From assembly GCA_920105625.2 (NCBI GenBank), contig OV050031.1, positions 46,714,925 through 46,778,924 of the forward strand: a stretch of 64,000 nt of DNA. Reading direction: 5' to 3'. The position numbers were made by a program, and so were the translations under genes. Shown here in pieces: positions 11,160 through 20,409 of the stretch. The DNA comes from Clusia tigrina. Taxonomy: Eukaryota; Arthropoda; Insecta; Diptera; Clusiidae. Positions within the stretch are counted from its first letter, which is position 1. Every line of letters starts with the position of its first letter. The notes under the pieces were generated by a model. It was not told the origin of the DNA and ran no database searches. It saw only the letters and a list, made by a program, of their open reading frames with translations.

Positions 11160-12160
11160 GAAGCTTTTTCATATTTGTTTCCTTTTCATGTTCAAATTTT
11201 CTTTTGGCTAGTCCTAGTTTGTTTTCGTCTATTTCTTGACTTCTTCTTAATGTTTTTGATATGTCCTTTAGTTTATCACATATTTCTGTGAGCTTCGCCA
11301 TTGAGCTTCTTGATAAGCTATTTGATTTTCGACTTGCTTCTTTAGAAGCTGCTCTTTTCAAATGAGAACAGATGCGGATCGTGGACGGAGCGGCGTGCTT
11401 TTAAGCTTTTCGCAGTTATTAGTATTGCTTTGAGAAGTTGCATCCACCGGCAAATCTTGCAACACTTCGTCACACTCAGCTGCGCCTCCTCCATTGAGAA
11501 CACCTGCACCACTTGTTCTTCTAATGGAGTCAAGTGGCTATATTTTGATGGTCCACCACCGGTATCGGCAATACTTCGTTTATTTTTGCGCAATTTGCCT
11601 TCAAATGATTTTTTTTGGGCTGCCCATACCTTAAATTATTCAATTGTAAGTTTATTATTTTTAAAATGCAATGCTCATTACTCACTTTTTTCCATCCAAC
11701 AACATCACGCAAAGGTGGTCCGGATGCATTTAAGTCCTCTCCCAACCTTTTCCATAAATTATTGGCTGCATTCTTTGCATTTATTGTATTGAGCAGCCCC
11801 TTTGCTAAATCCGCATGTTCTACCATAAATTCGACAAGCATTTCAAAATAAACTGGTTTTGTGTATGCATTTTTGCTTTTGTTGTCCCTGGAAAAACATT
11901 ATTCTCATTATTAACTATAAAATCTTGAATTTTCATTTTAAACTTACATTTTGAAATACTTGCGCCAACTGAACACTTGTCGAATGGAATTTGCTACTTT
12001 CGCATGATTTTGACAATTGCTTTTGAGTTACAGAGTGCCGAAAATGCGACAGAGGGAAAAGTAGAATGCGAAAGGGGAAAAAAAGAAATGCGAATATCGC
12101 ATTACAGAGTACCGATTTCGCAGATTTTGCGATGCGAAACGCAATACAGAGTGACCCCCC

Positions 12161-12855
12161 CAGGAATGCTGAGTGCGAGAAACGCGAGATGTACCGGGAC
12201 AGAAATGATGCTCTAAAATGCTATCAACAGGGCAGGGGTCTAACCTAAGGTTTTAAGCCCGGAGCATGTATGGGAATTTGGTTACGGATACGCAGGGCAC
12301 AGAGATTATAAAGGGAACATTTATGTAAATTACTAGCAGGCGACGATGCCACCAATATCGCCTTTGAAGAATTCAACAATATACCACCAATTGTTGATGA
12401 CGGAGTAGTTCTTCTACCACCTACCCACGATGAGATCACAGTTGCTATTCAGCGACTAAAGAATAACAAAGCATCTGGTGCCGATGCACTGCCTGCTGAA
12501 TTGTTCAAGGCCGGCGGTGATCAGTTGATAGGGTGCTTGCATCAGCTCATCAGTAAAATATGGCTAGAAGAAAGCATGCCCGACGATTGGAATCTGTGTC
12601 CTCTGTCCTGTATTGAAGACAGGTGACCCGATGATACCCGCCAACTACCGGGTATCATCGGGTCATCAATCTGATTGCCATCTCTTATAAGGTTCTGTCT
12701 AGCTTATTGTGTGAAAAACTAAAACCATATGCCAACACTGATTGGACCTTATCAGTGCAGTTTAAGACCTGGAAAGTCCACCATTGACCAGATCTTCACG
12801 CTGCGCCAAATCCTGGAGAAAATAAAACTGCTTTCGATAGCCCGATAAGGGATTG
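12161..12855 (+). pseudogene. RTE-type LINE fragment, block 2 (RT remnant)
   Basis: Homology to the other RTE copy resumes exactly after the Harbinger, at the CAG that also closes block 1. It covers the stretch equivalent to 47590-48110: the linker after the endonuclease and the start of RT, with [23 protein letters not shown] coding (about 12448-12500) and KIWLEESMPDDWN. It then reaches beyond what the 46-kb copy retains, into an RT segment with YRVINLIAIS-like coding near 12660. A local duplication of a GGGTATCATCGGGTCATC-type stretch and several frameshifts are visible. It stops at the ATTG target site of the gypsy element. Confidence 0.75.
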
Positions 12856-13338
12856 TGTTGTGAGTTAGAATCAAGCTACTTACGCGTAGTTGACTCACAG
12901 CACCGGCTCCTATTAAATTCATTAAGAACGCACATATTTTTAGGGTGCAAATATTGAAAATGAACAGTAATTATTCATTAATTATGATGTAAACTTTTAG
13001 GGTGTCACAGTTCCGCAGTCAAGCTGACGAGGGGCATTTAGAATGCACCGACGACACTTTTACTTGCAGTAGGTCAGCGGGCTTGAGCAACTGACACCAA
13101 ATAACAATTGCGTAACTGGAACACCAGAAAAGTGAAGACGTAGACTGTAATGTTTATTTGTAAATAGTATATAAGAACTAGCATTTTAAGAATAAAGGTC
13201 TCTTGTTATTTTAAACCTAAAAGAGTGCAGTGTTTCTTTCAGAAAGTGGTGTAGATTTACAGGTTCCCGCGCAGGACAAGCCGCGACAGGATATTCCAGA
13301 GGACGTCTCTCGCCGACAAGCAGATACGGACCCCAACA
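12856..13338 (+). repeat. gypsy left LTR
   Basis: 483 bp. Its first 351 bp (12856-13206), holding TATATAAG (about 13168) and AATAAAG (about 13191), appear identical to the right LTR. The last 132 bp (13207-13338) align poorly with the right LTR apart from short islands such as GCGACAGGA, GACGTCTC and the terminal CCCCAACA. Confidence 0.9.
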
Positions 13339-14317
13339 TTTTGGCGCAGCCGGTCTAAAGGACCTATTGGAGCAATCCCAGGGCAAGGAATCCTGAAGCA
13401 GAGAGGCATCCTGCAACGAATTCGAAGGACCTCATCTAAGGACACTGTGGAAAAAAGGATGTCATCGGGAAAAATAATGGTGAGTAGAGTGTATAGCAGC
13501 GTAAAATAAGTAGATACTTCTGCGACCCTGAAGGCGCCGTAGCGCTGGTCAAAGAAGTCGCAACCTATAGGCGCGTTTGCGCTGTTGCACGCAGCTTTGA
13601 ATGGCAACCATAAACCGTCAGTATGATCGGACGGTCTATGTATGTTCATCCTAGCTGTGAGGATTTTTTTTTAGGGGATTTGTGTTTGTTTGTCGGTAGG
13701 GACATTTATACGATTCAATTTATATTGTTTTGAAATCAAAATAAAGATTGATTTAAATATTTGGCATTTTGAGTTTAGGGTATTAGGTGAAGAGGTGCAG
13801 ACAACACGTGTTGTTGCATCAAAGTTTTTTGTAGTTCGGAAACTACGATTTGCGTAGCAATGTTGAAGAAAACATTTAAATGCTATTATTATGTGGCGCA
13901 TACGTTACGGGTTTATTTTTAAATATGGATTCAAATTTCCGGGAATGAATCAAGACACTTTTGCCGGTAAATCAAATTTCGGTTTTTACAAACATATGGC
14001 CTTTTTCTATGGATTCTTGGGAGGATTAAAGATGGTGAGAGGAAATCAAGGAGTATCTGTGAGGAAGCCAAGGACCAATTTGCATTGATGGAAGGACTTA
14101 ATGGACGCCGGTAGGTAGCGGAACTTTGTGATGGAAAACAAGTATAGCAGAATATGTATATAAAGATAGAATTTACGGTGGAATGTTTTTTTTTTAAATT
14201 GGCATTTATCAATAAGTAAGATGGAATAAAATATTGGGATAAGTTAATAACAAGTTTTATCAATTATTGGATTTTTATTTGTAATTGGGATACGACATCT
14301 GTTCTGGCATTTGGGAT

Positions 14318-16609
14318 ATGACGAAGGAAGCGCAAGGGTTACTGCTGAGACAGGAACAAATTGGCGAAACAATTGAAAAGCTGGTCCGTAACTTTAAGAA
14401 AGACGGCAAGTTACGTAAGGACAACGTGTATTATCGCAAGCGAATAACACAGTTGCAAGATCTGGGGAGACAGTTCAACAATAATCACGGACTGTTGTTA
14501 CCTCACGCAGTTGAGTACGGCAAGGGAAAATATTTTGCGGAGAAATACGCAGACTACATAAATAGTCTGGTCAACGAATGGGCAGATACATTTAGTTCTG
14601 AATTAGAAGGACTAGGGCAACAAACAGTGAGTTTGGTTTCGCCAGACGAGGAAATAAGGAACAGATTAAAATCAATACAGTCAGAGGTGAAACTGTTTAC
14701 TGGGAAAATAGTTGACCAGTTCGAAGCAAGTACAAGCAGGGAAGAAGCTCATGAATTGTGGAAGCAGGCGAATGCCGGAGGAGCTGTGTCACCATTAGAA
14801 GTAGCGGATCAAGCCTTTACGGCAATCCAAAGAAGAACAGAAGAAAAGTTATTCAGTTTTCATAAGAAAACGGAAGATTTGAGAGCACAAAAAGAGTATC
14901 TTGAGAAGAAGGTAAAGGAACTTTCTCAGAGATTGTCGGAAACAGAGGAAGCAGCAACGCTGTTGGAAAAGGAGTGTGCAGGATTGAAAAGAGGACGGGC
15001 GACCAATAGCAACCCACATAGAAAGGAGAGATCAAAATCAGCATCGGCTGGATTCACACAGACAGTGTTGACATTGCCTCCTGAAGTTCGCTGGCCGGAG
15101 TATTTAACTCCGGAAGGGATAGGTCGTGTGGTAAAGCCTAGATTAGTACTGACTGGAGAAAGTGAAGCGGGATTTTTATTTGACGCGTCGGAAATCGGTG
15201 TCGAGCCATTTACTCCAGAACGTCCGGTAACTAATAAAAATAAGGGGTATACGCCAAAAGAGCCAGAAGCAATAACGGTACAGGACAGGCCTAATACTGT
15301 GGACAGTATTTCGCCTGTACGAACAAACGATCGAAGACTAATTAGTTTGAGTCCGTCATTGGTCAATTACCTCTCAGATCCGGGAGAAGTGAATCTAGGA
15401 ACGAACCACAAAGATAGCACTCAAGTTTTACCGGTCATAAGTAAAACAAATAGAAGTAAAATGGGCATTCTGGAAGTAGCTCATGCAGTGGAGAAGCTGG
15501 TGCCCATGTTCTCAGGGGTCGAGTTGTATGATCTGAGAACTGAGATACGGCGCTTCAAAGAAGGTTGTGAGTTGGCGCAACAGAGTCTTCCGGGAGCAGA
15601 AGGGGAACATTTGATAAGATGTATAAGACAAAGGACCACAGGTGATGCGTTTGATTTACTAGCGCATAGCTCAGTAAGCACCCTGCCGGAGTTGTACGCA
15701 CTTCTAGATCGAACATATTTGAAACAAAAGTCGTACGACTGTCTTGTACGGGAAATACAGGAATCAACTCAGAAACCAGGGGAGGAATTGAGAGCCTGGG
15801 GACGAAGGATCCAGTCTCTGGGGAACGCTGCTGAGACAGAAGCTAACAGGCAGTTTCCAGGAAATGTCGCAGCATATAAGGCTCAAGTAGAGCGAGCCAT
15901 GATTTCTGTGTTTAAGGCAGGTCTGATAAATAGGGACTTGGCGAATTATACTCTTAATCTCACGCAGAGGAGTATGGCAGAATTAGTCGAAGCGGTTTCT
16001 TCCGCAGAAGAATCAATCCAACAGCGAGCGACAACAGGTGGAATCTGTTGGAATAATGCTCCTGCAGAGGTAGGACCGGTACAACAGCGGAACCCAAGGG
16101 GAATCGGCAGATTTTCCCTCCCGCAACAAAGAGAACAAGGTTGCCTAGTCGAGAGTTTCCAGCCGAGGAAACCCATTTGTTCATTCTGCCATAAGTCAGG
16201 CCATACAAGAGACGAATGCATTACACGCAAGAATACGCCCTATTGTATGGAGTGCCAAACATATGGTCATGAGGCAAGTAGGCAGTGTCAATTAGACAAT
16301 AAATGGGATCAAAGTAGAAGGCAGCCAGCTACGAGGCGCCCAGATCCAACCTTAAGGGACAACAGGGGTAGTGGTCCTCGAGTCAGCTCAACGGAAGGGA
16401 TTAACCAAGGAAGGAATCCTTTCAGCACTGGTAATGGTCAGCAGCGGCCAAACTGGGATACTGGAGGAGGACAAAGGTTAGGCAACACCCAACAGGGGTT
16501 GAAATGCTTCTCATGTGGTCGGATGGGACATCGAGCTGCGGAGTGCAGGGATAGGCAGTTCCAACAGAGGAACCAGGGAAACTTCCAGCGGCCCAGTCGA
16601 GGCCAGTAG
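14318..16609 (+). CDS. gag: gypsy gag polyprotein
   Basis: The first ATG of the frame is at 14318; the open frame reaches slightly further upstream. About 763 residues. The N-terminal half is rich in charged helices (EKKVKELSQRLSETEEAATL near 14900 suggests a coiled coil). The middle carries a capsid-like region (VPMFSGVELYDLRTEIRRFK). The C-terminus has CX2CX4HX4C knuckles CSFCHKSGHTRDEC (16178-16219) and CFSCGRMGHRAAEC (16505-16546), with a related cluster CMECQTYGHEASRQC between them. It would form the particle and bind RNA. No internal stops. The frame overlaps pol by 55 nt and contains a GGGAAAC slippery site at 16576-16582. Confidence 0.9.
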   Translation: MTKEAQGLLLRQEQIGETIEKLVRNFKKDGKLRKDNVYYRKRITQLQDLGRQFNNNHGLLLPHAVEYGKGKYFAEKYADYINSLVNEWADTFSSELEGLGQQTVSLVSPDEEIRNRLKSIQSEVKLFTGKIVDQFEASTSREEAHELWKQANAGGAVSPLEVADQAFTAIQRRTEEKLFSFHKKTEDLRAQKEYLEKKVKELSQRLSETEEAATLLEKECAGLKRGRATNSNPHRKERSKSASAGFTQTVLTLPPEVRWPEYLTPEGIGRVVKPRLVLTGESEAGFLFDASEIGVEPFTPERPVTNKNKGYTPKEPEAITVQDRPNTVDSISPVRTNDRRLISLSPSLVNYLSDPGEVNLGTNHKDSTQVLPVISKTNRSKMGILEVAHAVEKLVPMFSGVELYDLRTEIRRFKEGCELAQQSLPGAEGEHLIRCIRQRTTGDAFDLLAHSSVSTLPELYALLDRTYLKQKSYDCLVREIQESTQKPGEELRAWGRRIQSLGNAAETEANRQFPGNVAAYKAQVERAMISVFKAGLINRDLANYTLNLTQRSMAELVEAVSSAEESIQQRATTGGICWNNAPAEVGPVQQRNPRGIGRFSLPQQREQGCLVESFQPRKPICSFCHKSGHTRDECITRKNTPYCMECQTYGHEASRQCQLDNKWDQSRRQPATRRPDPTLRDNRGSGPRVSSTEGINQGRNPFSTGNGQQRPNWDTGGGQRLGNTQQGLKCFSCGRMGHRAAECRDRQFQQRNQGNFQRPSRGQ

Positions 16610-19600
16610 ACTGGAAAGCCAAAAGTAAGGAAGTAACAGTTAGGCCGAAGGTACGTGTGACTGGTAATGTAGGAAGTACAGTCCAGGAAAAGGAGGAGCA
16701 AGAGGCTCTCCAATACCACGTACCAAGTAACGTGAACACAATGGTTCAAATTACGGAGGAGCAAGAGTCTCTCCGGGGGAAAATTTTGGATTGCGTACTG
16801 ATTTGGGTAACTGTGATGATTCTAACACTTAGATTAAGTTTTAATAAGATTAGAGAGTATAAGCCAATCGCCGCGTACGTGGTACGAGAATGTGTAGCTA
16901 AGATATTAACGGTGATATTGAGGGAGTATAGGATTGTAAGGGATAACTGCGGTGCATGGAGGAGAAAATTGGAAGAGTTAGGAAGTAGATACGCGTCCAT
17001 TTTGGAGTCAAAAGGGCGTTGTTTCGTTGTGAGCAGGGTAGGGGATGCTTTCATCGAGATACCTTGCAAGGAGGCAGCTAGTGGAAAGCTAGTGCTTTTG
17101 GTAGATTCAGGGGCGGATACTAGCCTCGTAAAATCTAGTGTTTTACGGAAAGGACTAGTTATTAACCCAAAAGATGTAAGAACGCTTAATGGAGCGTTCG
17201 GAGGTTGCATCAGAACACTGGGGTCACTTAAAATAGGGCACAGTAAAGTTAAGGAAATGAGTTTTAGAGTGCACGCAGTTGAATTGGATAGGGAAGGTAT
17301 CCCGGCCGATGGGATAATTGGCCGCGATAATCTCTGGGCGGCCCCCATACCGGCCGCCATACTGGATGCGCTGGAGAAACAGTTATCATTTTATGATGAT
17401 AATAAGAATAGAATCCTTACTCTCCCATTGAAGTCATGGCAGGAAGGAACCGTGAATAGGGTTAAGAATTGTATGGAGGTAGTGAACGCAAGGTCAACCA
17501 GAGTAGTTTCTATTCGTGTAAACACGAAACTTAGGACTGTTGTTTTGCACAAGCAGCAACTAGCGGACGGCGTATATATGGGAGAGACCATAACGCACGT
17601 TAATAAGGGTAGAGTGTACGCTTGCGTGCTCAATGCATCGGAAAAGGACTACCTGATGGAGGAGGATTTTAGGCCCAAGTTCACTAGCTATGATAATTTT
17701 AAGGAACCGAATTATAGATCGGTGAATCAGATTAAGCAGGTAGATATAAGAAAAAGAATGGAGAGGGTGCTAGAATCACTAAAGTTAGACCCAAGCGCAA
17801 ATTCAGAAGAGAAGGCATCAATAGAAGCCATTTGTATGTCATTCCATGACATATTTTTGCTGGAAGGAGACCAGCTAACATATACACCAGAGGTAGAGCA
17901 TGAAATACCTACTAGAGTGGATCAAGCGCCAATTAACCAGAAGCAATACAGATTGCCGCAAGCTCACAAAGATGAGGTAAATAGGCAAGTGGAAGGAATG
18001 TTAAAGGATAACATTATTTCACCGAGTATCTCGCCTTGGAACTCACCAATAATTTTGGTACCAAAGAAGGGAGGTGCGCAGGGTCAGAAGAAGTGGAGAA
18101 TGGTCGTCGATTTTAGGAAATTGAACGACGCCACTATCAAGCAGGTGTTCCCGATACCAAGGATAGAAGAGATTCTGGATCAATTGGGACACAGTAGATA
18201 TTTTTCTACACTTGATTTAGCGAGTGGCTACCACCAAGTTCTGGTGGATACCCAAGATAAGCAGAAAACCGCGTTCAGCACCGGTTTAGGCCATTATGAG
18301 TTCAATAGAATGCCGTTTGGATTAACAGGAGCACCGGCTACCTTCCAACGGCTAATGAACCATGTGCTAACAGGCTTACAAGGGTTAGATTGTTTTGTGT
18401 ATCTCGATGATATTGTAATTTATGGGAAGAACTTGCAGCAGCATTCGCAACGCTTGCGCAAGGTGCTCCAGAAATTACGAGAACACAACTTGAAATTGAA
18501 CACGGAGAAGTGTCAATTCTTACGAAGAGAGGTGGTTTATTTAGGCCATCGTTGCTCAGAGGCAGGAGCACTGCCTGACCCGCAGAAGGTGGAATGCGTT
18601 AGAAATTTAGCGGTTCCAAGAAACAGAAAAGAAGTGCAAGCATTCCTAGGACTAGTGAACTATTATAGAAAGTTCGTGGAAGGACTAGCCGGAATTGCTT
18701 TGCCCATTAATAAGTTGCTACGAAAAGAAGCAAAGTTCGAATGGACAGAGAGATGTCAGCAAGCATTCGAGAGGCTAAAGGAGATAATTAGCTCGCCACC
18801 AATTTTGGCATACCCCGACTTTGAGCAAACTTTTTTGTTGACCACTGATGCTAGCAATGAAGCATTAGGGGCAGTATTGTCACAAGGGGAAGTCGGGAAT
18901 GACCGACCAATAGCATTCGCAAGCAGAGCGCTTAGCGATACGGAGAAAAGATACTCCACAATAGAAAAGGAATTTCTAGCCATAGTATGGGCTACAAAGA
19001 ATTTTAGGGCATATCTGCTAGGACGCCCATTCAGGATATATACTGATCACCAGCCGTTAAGAGGCATAGCCAATTTGAAAGACCAAACGTCTAGGCTAGC
19101 CAGGTTCAGACACAAATTGTCTGAGTATGATTTTGAAATCATATACAAACCTGGGAAAAAGAATCTGAATGCCGATGCACTCAGCAGAGTACCGCAGGCA
19201 CAGAAAGTATCAGTAGTGCAAACAAGGTCCAAGGCACGGTCGGATAAGGAGAAGGCCGAGAGGATGCAGAAGGACAAAGTTGATGCTACAAGAGATGTTA
19301 GCAATGCGGGTTTCGATCCCAATGAGCAAGCAGCCAGTAATGTAGAATGGCTGGAGGATACAAAGGATATCCAGGCTGTGTTAAAGGGTTTCCATGATTC
19401 ACCTCTGGGTGGCCACCAGGGATTCTGGAAAACCCATGACAGAATTAGGCGAGTATACGGATGGAAGGGTATGCTCAAGGACATTAAGAAATATATAAAG
19501 AGTTGTCCAAAATGCCAGGCCAACAAAAGCTCAAGGCTGACGAAGATGCCAATGGTGTTAACTGACACACCTAAACAGCCATTTGATAAAGTTCATATGG

Positions 19601-20409
19601 ATATTGTAGGTATTTTACCTGAGACTGTTTCGGGGAATAAATATATTTTGACGTTCCAAGACGATTTCTCAAAGTATATGGCGTGCGTGGCTATACCCGA
19701 TGCTGAAGCAAGCACGGTGGCCAAAGCATTCTTTGATGAAATAGTAGCACGATACAACATACCTAAGGTTTTGATAACCGACAATGGTTCAAATTTCGTA
19801 TCGAAATTATTCTCAGAAACATGTAAAATGCTGGGAATTAAGAAGTTGCATATAACACCATATCATCCGCAGGCGAATGGCTCACTGGAACGTAGTCATC
19901 GACCTCTGGCCGAGTACTTGCGCAGTTTCGCCAAGGAAGACGGCTCGAATTGGGATCAATGGTTGACCACTGCAATGCACGTACACAACAATACTGTGCA
20001 TGTATCAACGAAGCAAACTCCATTTAGAACACTCTACGGGTTTGATTTCAACATGCCAGCGAATTTGAAGCGCAAATGTGCGCCTGTATACAATGCTGAT
20101 AACCCGAATAAAGTGCAGAAGTATCAGTTACAGCGAGCGCACGAATTGGTTAGAGAAAACCAGGAATGTGCTAAACGAGTGGCCAGGGAAGCCTATAACA
20201 AGGTACTAAACCCAGTAGTTTTTCATGTGGGTGATCAAGTACTAATGAAGAATCAGGCTAGGAGAAACAAATTCTCACCTGTGTGGATAGGTCCCTATGT
20301 AGTAGCAGAGATCAAAAGCCCAGTTACAACGGTCGTAACAATTAAGGGCAAAAATAAAAAGCTACATAATAATTTGTTGAAATTATTCCACATTAGACCA
20401 CACAAATAA
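16555..20409 (+). CDS. pol: gypsy pol polyprotein (protease, RT, RNase H, integrase)
   Basis: Entered by -1 frameshift from gag; the frame is open from 16555 to the stop at 20407-20409 without interruption. In order: retropepsin motif VLLVDSGADTSLV (about 17095); RT with the FSTLDLASGYHQV block and catalytic YLDDIVIYG (about 18400); RNase H with LLTTDASNEALGAVLSQ (about 18835) and YTDHQPLRG; integrase zinc domain H...H...CPKCQ (19390-19520), catalytic Asp in MDIVGIL, Asp in ITDNGSNFV and Glu in NGSLERSHRP; C-terminal WIGPYVV (GPY/F-type) module. All catalytic residues are visible, so the copy may encode active enzymes. Confidence 0.93.
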   Translation, partial: AVPTEEPGKLPAAQSRPVDWKAKSKEVTVRPKVRVTGNVGSTVQEKEEQEALQYHVPSNVNTMVQITEEQESLRGKILDCVLIWVTVMILTLRLSFNKIREYKPIAAYVVRECVAKILTVILREYRIVRDNCGAWRRKLEELGSRYASILESKGRCFVVSRVGDAFIEIPCKEAASGKLVLLVDSGADTSLVKSSVLRKGLVINPKDVRTLNGAFGGCIRTLGSLKIGHSKVKEMSFRVHAVELDREGIPADGIIGRDNLWAAPIPAAILDALEKQLSFYDDNKNRILTLPLKSWQEGTVNRVKNCMEVVNARSTRVVSIRVNTKLRTVVLHKQQLADGVYMGETITHVNKGRVYACVLNASEKDYLMEEDFRPKFTSYDNFKEPNYRSVNQIKQVDIRKRMERVLESLKLDPSANSEEKASIEAICMSFHDIFLLEGDQLTYTPEVEHEIPTRVDQAPINQKQYRLPQAHKDEVNRQVEGMLKDNIISPSISPWNSPIILVPKKGGAQGQKKWRMVVDFRKLNDATIKQVFPIPRIEEILDQLGHSRYFSTLDLASGYHQVLVDTQDKQKTAFSTGLGHYEFNRMPFGLTGAPATFQRLMNHVLTGLQGLDCFVYLDDIVIYGKNLQQHSQRLRKVLQKLREHNLKLNTEKCQFLRREVVYLGHRCSEAGALPDPQKVECVRNLAVPRNRKEVQAFLGLVNYYRKFVEGLAGIALPINKLLRKEAKFEWTERCQQAFERLKEIISSPPILAYPDFEQTFLLTTDASNEALGAVLSQGEVGNDRPIAFASRALSDTEKRYSTIEKEFLAIVWATKNFRAYLLGRPFRIYTDHQPLRGIANLKDQTSRLARFRHKLSEYDFEIIYKPGKKNLNADALSRVPQAQKVSVVQTRSKARSDKEKAERMQKDKVDATRDVSNAGFDPNEQAASNVEWLEDTKDIQAVLKGFHDSPLGGHQGFWKTHDRIRRVYGWKGMLKDIKKYIKSCPKCQANKSSRLTKMPMVLTDTPKQPFDKVHMDIVGILPETVSGNKYILTFQDDFSKYMACVAIPDAEASTVAKAFFDEIVARYNIPKVLITDNGSNFVSKLFSETCKMLGIKKLHITPYHPQANGSLERSHRPLAEYLRSFAKEDGSNWDQWLTTAMHVHNNTVHVSTKQTPFRTLYGFDFNMPANLKRKCAPVYNADNPNKVQKYQLQRAHELVRENQECAKRVAREAYNKVLNPVVFHVGDQVLMKNQARRNKFSPVWIGPYVVAEIKSPVTTVVTIKGKNKKLHNNLLKLFHIRPHK
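16576..16616 (+). promoter_or_regulatory. -1 ribosomal frameshift signal of gag-pol
   Basis: The heptamer GGGAAAC (16576-16582) is in the correct X XXY YYZ register for the gag frame (G GGA AAC) and moves ribosomes into the pol frame. Seven bases later GGCC (16590-16593) can pair with GGCC (16601-16604) around a 7-nt loop. An outer TTCCAG (16583-16588) can pair with CTGGAA (16611-16616). The pol frame is open from 16555, just after an in-frame TAG at 16552. Function is inferred from these standard elements. Confidence 0.75.

Larger units (their letters stand above)
4818..11950 (-). pseudogene. Harbinger Myb/SANT-like ORF split by a BEL element
   Basis: On the minus strand the N-terminal exon (about 11950-11686) encodes a Myb/SANT-like (zeste-type) DNA-binding domain with EFMVEHADLAKGLLNT and NAANNLWKRLGEDLNA. 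A 56-bp intron with GTGAGT...TTTAAG follows (11630-11685). The second exon encodes ADTGGGPSKYSHLTPLEEQV and a lysine/glutamate-rich coiled-coil-like tail. That tail is cut at 11160 by the BEL insertion and continues in frame from 4926 down to a stop at 4818-4820 once the insertion and its GAAGC duplication are ignored. Such proteins partner the Harbinger transposase. A stretch of the second exon also looks frameshifted. Confidence 0.75.
2268..12160. mobile_element. PIF/Harbinger DNA transposon with nested insertions
   Basis: Terminal inverted repeats begin GGGGGTCACTCAGTAT at 2268 and, read from the other end, GGGGGTCACTCTGTAT up to about 12159. Similarity continues for over 30 bases through GCGTTTCGCATCGC. 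CAG flanks both sides (2265-2267 and 12161-12163), a 3-bp duplication as expected for this superfamily. Inside are the two hallmark genes, a PIF/Harbinger transposase (plus strand) and a Myb/SANT-like ORF (minus strand). Subtracting the BEL and mariner insertions with their duplications leaves about 2.7 kb. Both ORFs are damaged, so the copy is not autonomous. Confidence 0.85.

Noticed and set aside
13186..13649. Reverse-strand frames of 76 and 130 codons across the gypsy left LTR and leader
   Set aside because: They overlap the LTR and leader, carry no motif, and lie opposite the element's transcription direction.
16746..17360. 204-codon reverse-strand frame
   Set aside because: It is a shadow of the gypsy pol frame, whose motifs and codon continuity are clear on the plus strand.
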